Assembly: GCA_025210735.1 (NCBI GenBank)
Contig: JAOARD010000008.1
Coordinates: 1 to 64,000 of the forward strand
DNA from: Bacteroidales bacterium
GTDB taxonomy: Bacteria > Bacteroidota > Bacteroidia > Bacteroidales > UBA6680
Direction: 5' to 3'
Length of the DNA stretch: 64,000 nucleotides
Position 1 is the stretch's first letter; each line of letters opens with the position of its first letter. Shown piece after piece: positions 44,772-53,938 of the stretch. The translations under genes were made by a program, and so were the position numbers. Below the pieces are notes generated by a model. It searched no databases, was not told where the DNA came from, and saw nothing but the letters and a program-made list of their open reading frames with translations.

Positions 44772-45279
44772 TATTAATATCTTCATCCAACTCATAAAGC
44801 TCGAATAACTTTATTATTCTATAAGCTGCTTCCATTATTCTTTCACTATATTCATTCTTTTTTATATCATCAATACCACTGCTACTCATCAGATGACTAA
44901 AACCAACCATAGTATTTAATGATGTTCGTACGTCCTTAGTAATACCATCAATATTATTTTTATAATCTTCTTCATTCTTCTTTAATTCAAGAATTAATTT
45001 ATTAATCTCATCTTGTTTTGATTTCTCTGTCTTTATCACCAATTGCTCCAGTTCCTTAATTGTATTTTTCGAATATTCAATTAATTGTTGAGAAACAATT
45101 GATTCATAAATTTTTACTTTTTCATTTAGAGTTTCCAATTGAGCAGTCTTCGCTTTTATTTCAGCTTCCTTAGCCTCTTTAAACTCTTTACTCCACCTCA
45201 ATTTAGCCATCCATGTTAATAATGATACAACAAGTGCTAGTATAGTGATAGAATAATTTAAAATCATTGAGTACTCCAT
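44764..45279 (-). CDS. Membrane-anchored coiled-coil protein with a histidine-less DHp-like end
   Basis: 171 residues. One transmembrane segment (about 6-25), then a long coiled coil (about 35-105), then KDVRTSLNTMVGFSHLM and EYSERIMEAAYRIIKLFE, which follow the HisKA dimerisation pattern (HEIRTPLNAIIGFS). Lys115 stands where the phosphoacceptor His should be. There is no ATP-binding domain. It may be a truncated or repurposed kinase scaffold. Its stop overlaps the DJ-1-like start. Confidence 0.6.
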   Translation of the reverse strand: MEYSMILNYSITILALVVSLLTWMAKLRWSKEFKEAKEAEIKAKTAQLETLNEKVKIYESIVSQQLIEYSKNTIKELEQLVIKTEKSKQDEINKLILELKKNEEDYKNNIDGITKDVRTSLNTMVGFSHLMSSSGIDDIKKNEYSERIMEAAYRIIKLFELYELDEDINNE

Positions 45280-45318
45280 ATTTTTATCTTCTTACAAATA
45301 GATATTTCTTAATTATAA

Positions 45319-45837
45319 TTACAACTTTAACAGTTCACTATAAGCATCACCTTTAATTCCTAACAACTTTGCAAATGCAGGTTCTGTTTTATATCCTTCC
45401 TGTTTAAGTTGCCTTATCTTCTGTCTGAACTCATCGCCTCTATTCATAAGAATCCGGTTCTCAATAACCATATGTCTGTAGGCATTCTGTTTATCTGTTG
45501 GTATATTTTGCGCAAAAATTTCTATTGCAAAATCATCTGTGGTAAACTTTACCACTGTAGAACGCACTCCATTAAACATCTTCTCTCCTACAGTAAAGCC
45601 ACGTTTATCTCCAAACAGTCTGGTAACTGTAACAGCAAATTCAGAATGGTCGGTACACATACATATTATATCCAGATCGCTATCTGGTATATCAATATCA
45701 ATAGGTATAGTACCTGCCAAAACAGGAGCATAATCACTAAGCTTATCAAAAACCGACAACTCTTTAAGCAATGCATATGCACGCCTCTGACGACTATTAC
45801 CCGTTTTTAGATACTCTATACTTTTGAATTTACTCAT
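45319..45837 (-). CDS. DUF4269-family nucleotidyltransferase-like protein
   Basis: 172 residues from ATG at 45837; a TTG at 45873 would add 12. The nucleotidyltransferase fold is suggested by GTIPIDIDIPDSDLDIIC, with acidic DSDLD residues in place of the usual GSxxxGxxxxSDxD, and later FTTDDFAIEIFAQN. The C-terminus has the DUF4269 end (AFAKLLGIKGDAY). Substrate unknown. Confidence 0.8.
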   Translation of the reverse strand: MSKFKSIEYLKTGNSRQRRAYALLKELSVFDKLSDYAPVLAGTIPIDIDIPDSDLDIICMCTDHSEFAVTVTRLFGDKRGFTVGEKMFNGVRSTVVKFTTDDFAIEIFAQNIPTDKQNAYRHMVIENRILMNRGDEFRQKIRQLKQEGYKTEPAFAKLLGIKGDAYSELLKL

Positions 45838-45917
45838 TGATTTTCCTGTATGAAGGTATAAATATGTAATCAAAGATACTTAAATCTGTCTTCTGATAAA
45901 AATAGAGAAACCAAACA

Positions 45918-46334
45918 CTACCTTTTACTATTCATTCTCTTGTTTACAGAACGTATAGCTCCTCTTACATCATTCTGAAAAACAGAAGTCTCATTCACAA
46001 AAAAGCTGATATCCGAATCTAAAAATTCAATAAGAGATCTCCATCCATCAGAGTTACTTTCATCAATTATTACTGATACAAATATGGTTTTATTGTTCCC
46101 AAACACATTTGGTTCAAATAGCCTCATAAACCTATTACCAAAAACATAATTCATATTCTTAAAGTCGAATATCAAAGCCTGAATGTTACCAAGCTCTTTT
46201 ATCAATCTCACCGACTCCTGAATTATGAATTCACAATCTTCATTTCCAGCTGAACCATATTCAACATCTCCATCAAACTTAAGATAAAGATACCGTTTTA
46301 TCAGCTCTGATTTAATCAGTTTTATTCCACCCAT
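45918..46334 (-). CDS. Hypothetical protein, STAS-like
   Basis: 138 residues. The alternation of strands and helices (YLYLKFDGDVEYGS, NIQALIFDFKNMNYVFGNRF, KTIFVSVIIDES) resembles the STAS/SpoIIAA fold, but no motif is decisive. No partner kinase is near. Single gene divergent from the sigma-factor operon. Confidence 0.5.
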   Translation of the reverse strand: MGGIKLIKSELIKRYLYLKFDGDVEYGSAGNEDCEFIIQESVRLIKELGNIQALIFDFKNMNYVFGNRFMRLFEPNVFGNNKTIFVSVIIDESNSDGWRSLIEFLDSDISFFVNETSVFQNDVRGAIRSVNKRMNSKR

Positions 46335-46471
46335 AGATATTTTACATTTATAAGTATAATGATAGTTAAATAACTCTTTGATTTATCAGATAACCTCATA
46401 AAATCTAATCACCCCATTCTGCCTCATACAAACATCATATAATGAATCACAAGCAGTTTGTTATTTTTTTA

Positions 46472-46479
46472 TAGCTTTG
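46472..46479 (+). promoter_or_regulatory. Candidate -7 promoter box for the sigma-factor operon
   Basis: TAGCTTTG matches TAnnTTTG, 71 bp before the ATG at 46551. A TTTG lies at 46457-46460, too close for a standard -33 box. Confidence 0.35.
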
Positions 46480-46550
46480 CATAGCACTTTGTTAATAGAA
46501 GGTCTGCAAAAGGAATTAATTTAACAGTGTAGTAAAACAGTTATAAAAGC

Positions 46551-47111
46551 ATGGCAGCTAACCATATTTTCAGAGACAGATCAGAATTTAATAGCGTTTT
46601 CAGCAAACACTACGAGGAGTTGTGCAGATATGCTTTTAAGTTTATAAGAGATACTGCCATTTGCGAGGATATTGTTCAGGAACTGTTTTTTCAGTTATGG
46701 ATTAACAGGAGTAAGATTAATGTTACACAAGGCATTAAAGGATATTTGTATTCATCGGTAAAAAACAGATGCATAGACCATATCAGAAAAACATCAAGAT
46801 TCGATTTTGAGGTATATGAAGAGCGTATAGCTGATCAGATTGAGACCATTGATACCGATATAGATACCGGTGAGATTGTCTCTAAGGTTAGAGAAGCAAT
46901 AGAGAACCTGCCTGATAAGTGTAAAACAATATTCTGCTTTAGTAAGGATCTGAGAATGTCGCATAATGAGATAGCCGATGAACTTGGTATATCAAAAAAA
47001 ACTATAGAAAACCAGATAACCATAGCTATAAAGAAGATTCGCGAACACCTTAAAAAAGATGGTGTAATAAATATGGCTGTTATATACGTTATTATAGACG
47101 CGTTCAATTAA
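46551..47111 (+). CDS. ECF-type RNA polymerase sigma factor (Bacteroidetes expansion family)
   Basis: 186 residues. Sigma region 2 (HYEELCRYAFKFIRDTAICE, DIVQELFFQLWINRSKI) and region 4 (AIENLPDKCKTIFCFSKDLR, ADELGISKKTIENQITIAIKK) are both complete. It directs RNA polymerase to its own set of promoters. It heads a sigma/FecR/TonB receptor/DUF4249 operon, so it should be set free when the receptor binds its ligand. Confidence 0.92.
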   Translation: MAANHIFRDRSEFNSVFSKHYEELCRYAFKFIRDTAICEDIVQELFFQLWINRSKINVTQGIKGYLYSSVKNRCIDHIRKTSRFDFEVYEERIADQIETIDTDIDTGEIVSKVREAIENLPDKCKTIFCFSKDLRMSHNEIADELGISKKTIENQITIAIKKIREHLKKDGVINMAVIYVIIDAFN

Positions 47112-47368
47112 ATCAAAAACACTTCTTAATCTATATCTGTTTAATTTTTGATATTGATTGTATACACTGGCTTATTAAACAAATTTACAATATTTACATC
47201 TCTAAATATCACAAAACAACAACCTGATAATAAAATCATTACCTTAGCAGCGCATAATATTATGATATCAATATCATATTTTTTTAATTTTCTTTTGGGG
47301 GATTTTAATAAAGATGCGTCATACGTGTAAAAGCAAGGAGTAAGTAGTATTAGTATTATTAAACAGAG

Positions 47369-48322
47369 ATGAAGATATCGGCAGAAAAATTAGAAGAGAT
47401 AATTGACTACCTGAATGGTAACATTAATCAGGATAGAGCTAAGACTCTTGAGAGAGAAATTTCTGAATCGGCAGAACTGAATGGTTTTGTTGCCGAAATG
47501 AAGTTATACTGGTACAATTCTGATAATAATAGTAACCACATATACAATACTGAACTTGCCAAAGCAAACGTAAACAGACGTATAAACAGTCGTAACAGAT
47601 TAAGAGCAAGACGTATTTATATATCTCTATCGGGTATTGCCGCAATACTAATTATAGCTCTGTTTATTGGTAACTCACTGTTTAACAACAATACTATTAA
47701 TTCTGACAGTGGTATATATGTTGCTGAAAATAATAGCAATACTCCTAAAGAGGTTATACTACCCGATAATAGTGTTGTTTGGCTAAAACAAGGTGCAAGA
47801 CTTGAATATTATAACAATTATAAAACAGACAGACAGGTAAATTTCAGCGGAATGGCATTCTTTAATGTACAGAAGAACAGCAATAATGCTTTTGTAATTA
47901 ACACAGGAAAATCGTCGGTAAAGGTACTTGGTACATCTTTCAATCTTATATCAAACAACAAGCATATAAAACTAAACCTTAAAACAGGAAAGGTTCTGTT
48001 AACCGATAGTATAAGCAATAATAAAAAGATAATTACAAAAGGGTATAATATAACACTTAACAGAGATAACCACACTTTAATAACTCAAAAGAACAGAAGT
48101 ATTAACTACAACTCATGGTTAACATCAAAACTGGTATTTAATAATAGTAGTCTGGGTATGATATGCCGAGATGTATCAAACCATTTTAACACCAGAGTAA
48201 CTCTCAAAAACCCACAGGATAGCGTAATAAGATTTACTGCTACATATAATAATCCTGACCTTGATGAGATTATAAGTAGTATTGAGTTTGCAACCGATAC
48301 AGAACTAATCAGAGAGAAATAA
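47369..48322 (+). CDS. FecR-family anti-sigma factor
   Basis: 317 residues. A short cytoplasmic N-terminus, one transmembrane segment (about 85-105, ISLSGIAAILIIALFIGNSL), then the FecR domain (about 120-225, EVILPDNSVVWLKQGARLEY) and a DUF4974 end (KLVFNNSSLGMICRDVSNHF). It should hold the sigma factor inactive and receive the signal from the STN domain of the receptor. Confidence 0.92.
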   Translation: MKISAEKLEEIIDYLNGNINQDRAKTLEREISESAELNGFVAEMKLYWYNSDNNSNHIYNTELAKANVNRRINSRNRLRARRIYISLSGIAAILIIALFIGNSLFNNNTINSDSGIYVAENNSNTPKEVILPDNSVVWLKQGARLEYYNNYKTDRQVNFSGMAFFNVQKNSNNAFVINTGKSSVKVLGTSFNLISNNKHIKLNLKTGKVLLTDSISNNKKIITKGYNITLNRDNHTLITQKNRSINYNSWLTSKLVFNNSSLGMICRDVSNHFNTRVTLKNPQDSVIRFTATYNNPDLDEIISSIEFATDTELIREK

Positions 48323-48420
48323 CAGAAAAGATATAAAGCTAGCTTAAATATAAATTATGCCTATTACATAGGTTAATACTCATGTAATAGGCACAGTTCT
48401 TAACAACTAAAAATTTAAAA

Positions 48421-50952
48421 ATGAGGAGAGTAATAACTTGTATATCCTTATTGATATTCAGTATCGCAACTATGGCTCAGGATTATAATAATGTAATTAT
48501 AAAACTGCAAAAGAGTGAATATACAATTAAGGATCTGTTTAATAAGGTAGAGAAGCAAAGCTCATACAGGTTTGCATATGCCGATCCTGCCACAACACTT
48601 AAACAGACTGTAAGGCTGATTAAAAAACGATACGGTTTAAAAGATCTGCTTGACGAAATTATGCCGCAGATAAAATATAAATACAAAATATCAGGTAAAA
48701 CAATAACACTTAAAAGACTAAAAAAGATAAAAGTAAGTGGTATTGTTACCGATGCATCTACAGGTGAAACATTAATTGGAGCAACCGTATATATCAGAGA
48801 TCTTATGGTTGGCACAACAACCAATGCATATGGTTATTATACCCTCATAGCTTATGAGGGTAATTACACAGCCGAAATATCATATATAGGATATAAAAAG
48901 ATATCGGAACCAATAGTGCTAACAGAAGATATTAGAGCCGATTACAATCTGGAATTCTCAAGCATATCAATAAGTGAGGTGCTTGTAACTGCTAAAAAAG
49001 AGAACGATAACATTGTAAACAATACCCTTGGAAAACAGAGTATAAATACAGAATATCTTAAAACATTTGCAAGTTTTGGTGGCGAACCTGATGTATTAAA
49101 AACAATGCAGAGTCTCTCTGGTGTAAATGCAACTATTCCGGGTACCACACAACTCTCTGTACACGGAGGATCGTTTGATCAAAATCTTGTACTGCTTGAT
49201 GAGGCTCCGGTATATAACCCGTCACATACACTTGGCTTTTTCTCTGTTTTCAATCCTGATGTTTTTAAAACATCTGACATATATAAGAGTTATATACCTG
49301 CAAATTACGGAGGCAGGTTATCATCTGTTATCGATATAAGAACAAAAGATGGTAACAAAGAGAAGATTGGTGTAAACGGAGGAATAGGACTGTTATCGTC
49401 AAAGCTTACTGTTGAAGGGCCTATAGGTAACAATACAACATTTGTTGTTGCCGGAAGATACTCATATGTAGGGGCTATACTAAACTTTATGGAGGAGAAT
49501 ATGTCGTCGGTATTTAAAGGTTTAAATGAGTTAAGCAACAATAGCAAGATAAACTTTTATGACTTTAATGTTAAGCTTAACCACACAATTAACCAAAACA
49601 ACAGGCTATACTTCTCGGCATACAGAGGTAAAGATCACTTTTACTATACCGATATTGACGATCAGAGCGCAATGGATTGGGGTAATACAACAGGAACACT
49701 AAGATGGAACAAGATATTCTCTAACAACCTGTTTCTGAATACAAGTATAATATTCAGCAACTATGCATACTCGTATATACTTAAAGATGATTCGCAAAGC
49801 TTTAACTGGGAGGCTGATCTTAAGGAGTATGATGTTAAACTTGATTTTGATTACTCTGCCTTTGCCAACCATAATATAAAGTTTGGTTTAGAGACAAACA
49901 CACATGCTATAAAGCCAGGAAAAATCAGTCCTCGATCTGAGAGTTCAAATGCAATTGTAAAATCTCTTAACAACAAAAGTGCAAATACTTTAGCTGTTTA
50001 TCTTAACGATGAATTCAGAATAAGCGATGATTTAAGTGCTAATGCGGGTATAAGATTTAGTGCAATTAATTCAGGCGACGGAGGTAATAACAAAACATAT
50101 TATAATGCTGAACCAAGGTTAAGCATCAGATATATGTTAACAAACTCATCTTCTGTAAAAGCAAGCTATACAAGAACCACACAGTATATGCACCTTATGA
50201 GTAATTCATCGTTAGGATTACCAACCGATATATGGTTGCCTTCTGATGAGATAATTAAACCTCAAAGTGCCAATAACTACTCACTTGGGATATACAAAAA
50301 CTTTAACGATAATATGTTTATGCTATCGGCAGAGGGCTACTATAAGGATATGAATAATATTATTGATTTTATTGACAACTCTAACCTGTTTATGAATGAG
50401 GATATACATACACAGATACTAACAGGAAAAGGAAAAGCATATGGTGTTGATATATCATTTAAAAAATTGAGAGGCAAAACAAGTTATCAGATATCATACT
50501 CATATTCAAGAACACTCAGAACAATTCCTGGAATTAATGGTGGCAAAGAGTACGCAGCATCGTTTGACAGGCCTCATAATATTAAAATAGCTGTAACTCA
50601 ACGGTTATTCAAAAAGTTTAAAGCATCCCTTAATTTCTCATATGCTTCAGGAGGTTTGTATACAGTGCCTTCAGGAACATATCTGTATAAAGGAATATCA
50701 TTCCTTAACTATACAGAGAGAAATGGTTACCGTGCACCTGATTTTCATAGCATGGATCTGCTATTCAGTTATGAGAAAAAGCACAAACGATTCACCTCTG
50801 AATTCAGGTTAGGAATTTATAATGTTTACGGAAGAAAGAATGTTTTTACACTTATGATAAAACCTGATGAGTACAACGTTAATAAGATGACAGGTAAAAA
50901 GATGTATCTGTTCTCTACTGTACCAACGTTTACATACAGTTTCAAGTTTTAA
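48421..50952 (+). CDS. STN-containing TonB-dependent receptor
   Basis: 843 residues. Signal peptide (1-19, ATMAQ), STN-type signalling domain (about 25-85: YTIKDLFNKVEKQSSYRFAY), carboxypeptidase-regulatory-like domain (about 102-180: IKVSGIVTDASTGETLIGAT), plug (about 190-300) and a beta-barrel ending in TFTYSFKF. The STN domain, not present in the receptor at 16523, should signal to the FecR protein. Outer membrane; ligand unknown, possibly a metal chelate or peptide. Confidence 0.92.
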   Translation: MRRVITCISLLIFSIATMAQDYNNVIIKLQKSEYTIKDLFNKVEKQSSYRFAYADPATTLKQTVRLIKKRYGLKDLLDEIMPQIKYKYKISGKTITLKRLKKIKVSGIVTDASTGETLIGATVYIRDLMVGTTTNAYGYYTLIAYEGNYTAEISYIGYKKISEPIVLTEDIRADYNLEFSSISISEVLVTAKKENDNIVNNTLGKQSINTEYLKTFASFGGEPDVLKTMQSLSGVNATIPGTTQLSVHGGSFDQNLVLLDEAPVYNPSHTLGFFSVFNPDVFKTSDIYKSYIPANYGGRLSSVIDIRTKDGNKEKIGVNGGIGLLSSKLTVEGPIGNNTTFVVAGRYSYVGAILNFMEENMSSVFKGLNELSNNSKINFYDFNVKLNHTINQNNRLYFSAYRGKDHFYYTDIDDQSAMDWGNTTGTLRWNKIFSNNLFLNTSIIFSNYAYSYILKDDSQSFNWEADLKEYDVKLDFDYSAFANHNIKFGLETNTHAIKPGKISPRSESSNAIVKSLNNKSANTLAVYLNDEFRISDDLSANAGIRFSAINSGDGGNNKTYYNAEPRLSIRYMLTNSSSVKASYTRTTQYMHLMSNSSLGLPTDIWLPSDEIIKPQSANNYSLGIYKNFNDNMFMLSAEGYYKDMNNIIDFIDNSNLFMNEDIHTQILTGKGKAYGVDISFKKLRGKTSYQISYSYSRTLRTIPGINGGKEYAASFDRPHNIKIAVTQRLFKKFKASLNFSYASGGLYTVPSGTYLYKGISFLNYTERNGYRAPDFHSMDLLFSYEKKHKRFTSEFRLGIYNVYGRKNVFTLMIKPDEYNVNKMTGKKMYLFSTVPTFTYSFKF

Positions 50953-51006
50953 ATTGTATAACAGATAGATTACATATAACAAAGAAATAGAAACAAATTT
51001 AGAGAT

Positions 51007-51921
51007 ATGAACAGATTAAAACATATATATATTATTCTTGCCACTCTGATAGCTATATCGGCATGTACTGAAGATTACGACTTAATAAATGTTGATGGTG
51101 CACCGGAGTATTGTATTGATGCTTTTATAACAGCAAATAGCAACTACAATAGCATAAGGATATCTAAAATTGTAAAAGGTTTTAATACAGATGAGTTAAG
51201 CTCGGGACTTGAGACATTGCCCGAAAATATTGCTGTACAGAATGCCAGAGTGGTTCTCAGATATGACAATAAACAGATAGAGTTTAAGATTACAAAACCA
51301 CAACACAACAATAAATTTGTAGGTTACGGATACTATGCCACTTCAGATATAATTGAAGTTAAAGAGAATACAAAATATACACTTGAGGTTTTTATTGATG
51401 GTAAAACATACGTTGCCGAATCAAAACTGGTTAAAGGTCCGGAAAATATGACTGCTAAACTTAAAAAAACAAAACTTGAGATACAGAAGGATGATGCATA
51501 TGTACCACACGTATCGTTTACCGATCCGGATAAAAACAACACAAACTACTATATAACCCATATGAGCGATAACCTGTTTGACTCATACCAGATGACTGTT
51601 GGATCTAGCAGAAACTGGGCTATAAGTGTTCTTACAGATAAATATTTACAACATAATATTGTAGATCTTAAGTTTCCTTTTGGTACATCGCCAACAGGAA
51701 CCAGTTGGTACCCTTCACATGAAACAGACGTTACCGTAACCCTGTTTAGCGTTGACAAAATGACGTACGACTATTTTAATGTTCTTATTACTCAGATAAA
51801 AAACAATGGTGGAGCATATAGTCAATCGCCAGGATCGCCAATAACAAACTTTAAAGGCGGCGCTGTAGGTTATTTTGTTCTTGCAGACGTAACACAAGCT
51901 ATTGCCAAAGTAAACAATTAG
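51007..51921 (+). CDS. DUF4249 lipoprotein
   Basis: 304 residues with a lipobox at LIAISAC (Cys20). The sequence CIDAFITANSNYNSIRISKI and TYVAESKLVKGPENMTAKLK fits DUF4249, a family that regularly follows FecR/STN receptors. Probably the surface lipoprotein partner of the receptor. Last gene of the operon. Confidence 0.88.
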   Translation: MNRLKHIYIILATLIAISACTEDYDLINVDGAPEYCIDAFITANSNYNSIRISKIVKGFNTDELSSGLETLPENIAVQNARVVLRYDNKQIEFKITKPQHNNKFVGYGYYATSDIIEVKENTKYTLEVFIDGKTYVAESKLVKGPENMTAKLKKTKLEIQKDDAYVPHVSFTDPDKNNTNYYITHMSDNLFDSYQMTVGSSRNWAISVLTDKYLQHNIVDLKFPFGTSPTGTSWYPSHETDVTVTLFSVDKMTYDYFNVLITQIKNNGGAYSQSPGSPITNFKGGAVGYFVLADVTQAIAKVNN

Positions 51922-51960
51922 CAGCGCAAGTTAAAGTATAAACAACAAGACAAAAAAATA

Positions 51961-51990
51961 CCCCGCTCAGTGCGGGGTTATTATTTTTTA
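51961..51990 (+). terminator. Terminator of the sigma/FecR/TonB/DUF4249 operon
   Basis: CCCCGC-tcagt-GCGGGG (51961-51977) followed by a T-rich tail, 39 bp after the last stop. It also lies in front of the convergent DUF2795 gene. Confidence 0.88.
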
Positions 51991-52209
51991 ATATTCATCC
52001 TCATTAAAAAAGAAGTCGTCTTTACTTGGATAGTCAGGCCAAAGATCCTCGATACTCTCATAGATCTCTCCTTCATCCTCAATCTCCTGCAGATTCTCAA
52101 TAACTTCAAGAGGTGCTCCCGAACGTATTGCGTAATCAATAAGTTCGTCCTTTGTTGCCGGCCAAGGAGCATCTTCCAATTTAGAGGCTAATTCTAATGT
52201 CCAATACAT
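51988..52209 (-). CDS. DUF2795 protein
   Basis: 73 residues. The pattern LEDAPWPATKDELIDYAIRS and APLEVIENLQEIEDEGE is that of DUF2795, a small acidic family. Cytoplasmic; function unknown. Confidence 0.85.
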   Translation of the reverse strand: MYWTLELASKLEDAPWPATKDELIDYAIRSGAPLEVIENLQEIEDEGEIYESIEDLWPDYPSKDDFFFNEDEY

Positions 52210-52277
52210 AGTTATTAGTTTTTTTGAACGATAATTCTTTTAGTTTTCAATTTTTGCAAATATATATAAATATTTAT

Positions 52278-52829
52278 TTAAACCTTAGGCACCCACTTAA
52301 TTTCTTTAACACTTAATTTTTTTGATAAAAAACGGCTTAAAACAAACAGATAATCAGACATTCTATTCAGGAACCTAAATGCATTCTCTCCATTAAACAC
52401 ATCTTCCTGAATCTCTATTGCACGTCTTTCTGCTCTACGACAAACCGTTCTGGCAATATGACAATACGATACAGTTTTATGACCTCCGGGTAATACAAAT
52501 GCATCTACAGGTGGTAATTCCTCATCCATGCGATCTATGCTCTTCTCTAGCCCGGTAATATCCTCTTCCTGAATTGCAGGAACCTTCACCTTCTTGTTCT
52601 CTCCGTCGTATGCAAGAATAGCAGCAACATCCATAAGGTTATCCTGAATATCAACAAGTTCTTTTACAAGATTTTCATCGTCAACATTACAGTCTCTTAT
52701 TAAACCTACCCAGGCTATTAACTCATCAACAGTACCATAAGCCTCAATACGCTGACTACTTTTCTTAACTCTTTTACCTCCTATAAGAGCAGTAGTACCT
52801 TTATCGCCTGTTTTTGTATAAACTTTCAT
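52278..52829 (-). CDS. PduO-type cob(I)alamin adenosyltransferase
   Basis: 183 residues. The N-terminal MKVYTKTGDKGTTALIGGKRV, then EAYGTVDELIAWVGLIRD and a FVLPGGHKTVSYCHIARTVCRR/AERRAIEIQ helix pair identify an MMAB/PduO-type enzyme. It adenosylates cob(I)alamin with ATP to give adenosylcobalamin. Cytoplasmic. A role in supplying B12 to radical SAM or mutase enzymes elsewhere is likely. Confidence 0.92.
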   Translation of the reverse strand: MKVYTKTGDKGTTALIGGKRVKKSSQRIEAYGTVDELIAWVGLIRDCNVDDENLVKELVDIQDNLMDVAAILAYDGENKKVKVPAIQEEDITGLEKSIDRMDEELPPVDAFVLPGGHKTVSYCHIARTVCRRAERRAIEIQEDVFNGENAFRFLNRMSDYLFVLSRFLSKKLSVKEIKWVPKV

Positions 52830-53012
52830 TGTCTGTCTGTTTATTAAAAACCGATTTACGATATATCTACTAAAAATCCGTATTAAACTTTACGCTTAAC
52901 AGATAGAAAAGAGATACCTCTTAAAATACAGTTTACGTTATTAAATATAAAAATATTATCTAACGTACTATACAAAAACAAACACTAAAAGTTCAAAAAA
53001 TTATCAACAATT

Positions 53013-53717
53013 TTATCCTAAAGTAGGGTTATCATTTATTACATCGCTCTCAACCACACCGTCTCTTAATCTAATAATGCGTCTTGCGTGCTGTGCAATA
53101 TCTTCCTCATGTGTTACAACAACAATTGTATTACCTTTTTTGTAAATATCCTCAAACAGGTGCATTACCTCAATAGATGTTTTTGAATCGAGGTTACCCG
53201 TGGGCTCATCGGCAAGAATAAGTGATGGATCATTAATTAGTGCTCTGGCAACAGCTACACGCTGACGCTGTCCTCCGGAAAGTTCATTTGGTTTATGCTC
53301 CATACGTTCATCAAGACCAACAATATTAAGTTTATCGGTAGCACGTTTCTGACGATCTTTTTTCCCTACTCCGGCATATATAAGAGGTAACATAACATTC
53401 TCAAGTGCTGTATATCGTGGTAACAGATTAAATGTCTGAAAAACAAAACCTATCTCCTTATTCCTGATCTCTGCAAGAGATGAATCTTCAAGTTTACTAA
53501 CATCTGTTCCATTCAGAACATACGTACCTGCTGTTGGGGTATCAAGACAACCAATAATATTCATCAGTGTCGACTTTCCTGACCCTGAAGGTCCCATTAT
53601 TGCTACATACTCATTTCTGTTAATATTAAGTGTAACTGTTCTAAGTGCCCTTACAATCTGGGTTCCCACCTGATAGTGCTTCTTAATATCATTTAACAAA
53701 ATAACACTCTCACTCAT
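53013..53717 (-). CDS. LolD/MacB-like ABC-transporter ATPase
   Basis: 234 residues from ATG at 53717. Walker [11 protein letters not shown]-loop FQTFNLLPR, signature [13 protein letters not shown], Walker [14 protein letters not shown] and a switch VTHEEDIAQ. Of the MacB/LolD type that works with FtsX-like permeases in lipoprotein release or efflux. No permease is next to it. Confidence 0.9.
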   Translation of the reverse strand: MSESVILLNDIKKHYQVGTQIVRALRTVTLNINRNEYVAIMGPSGSGKSTLMNIIGCLDTPTAGTYVLNGTDVSKLEDSSLAEIRNKEIGFVFQTFNLLPRYTALENVMLPLIYAGVGKKDRQKRATDKLNIVGLDERMEHKPNELSGGQRQRVAVARALINDPSLILADEPTGNLDSKTSIEVMHLFEDIYKKGNTIVVVTHEEDIAQHARRIIRLRDGVVESDVINDNPTLG

Positions 53718-53938
53718 ATATAGTATATTTTGAATTATAATGTACAGATTACTACTATATTCAGAGTATAACAACAATGCTTTTAGCAGAACCAACTGTA
53801 CACATTACATAAATTACATTTACTAAGAACTCCTTTTATGACGCCAATAGTATAAAAAAGTTTAACGTTGTTAAAGTTCAATATTTATCTTTACACAACC
53901 AACGAAGAAATAGTTTTTAATAAAATTTTGGATTAACA

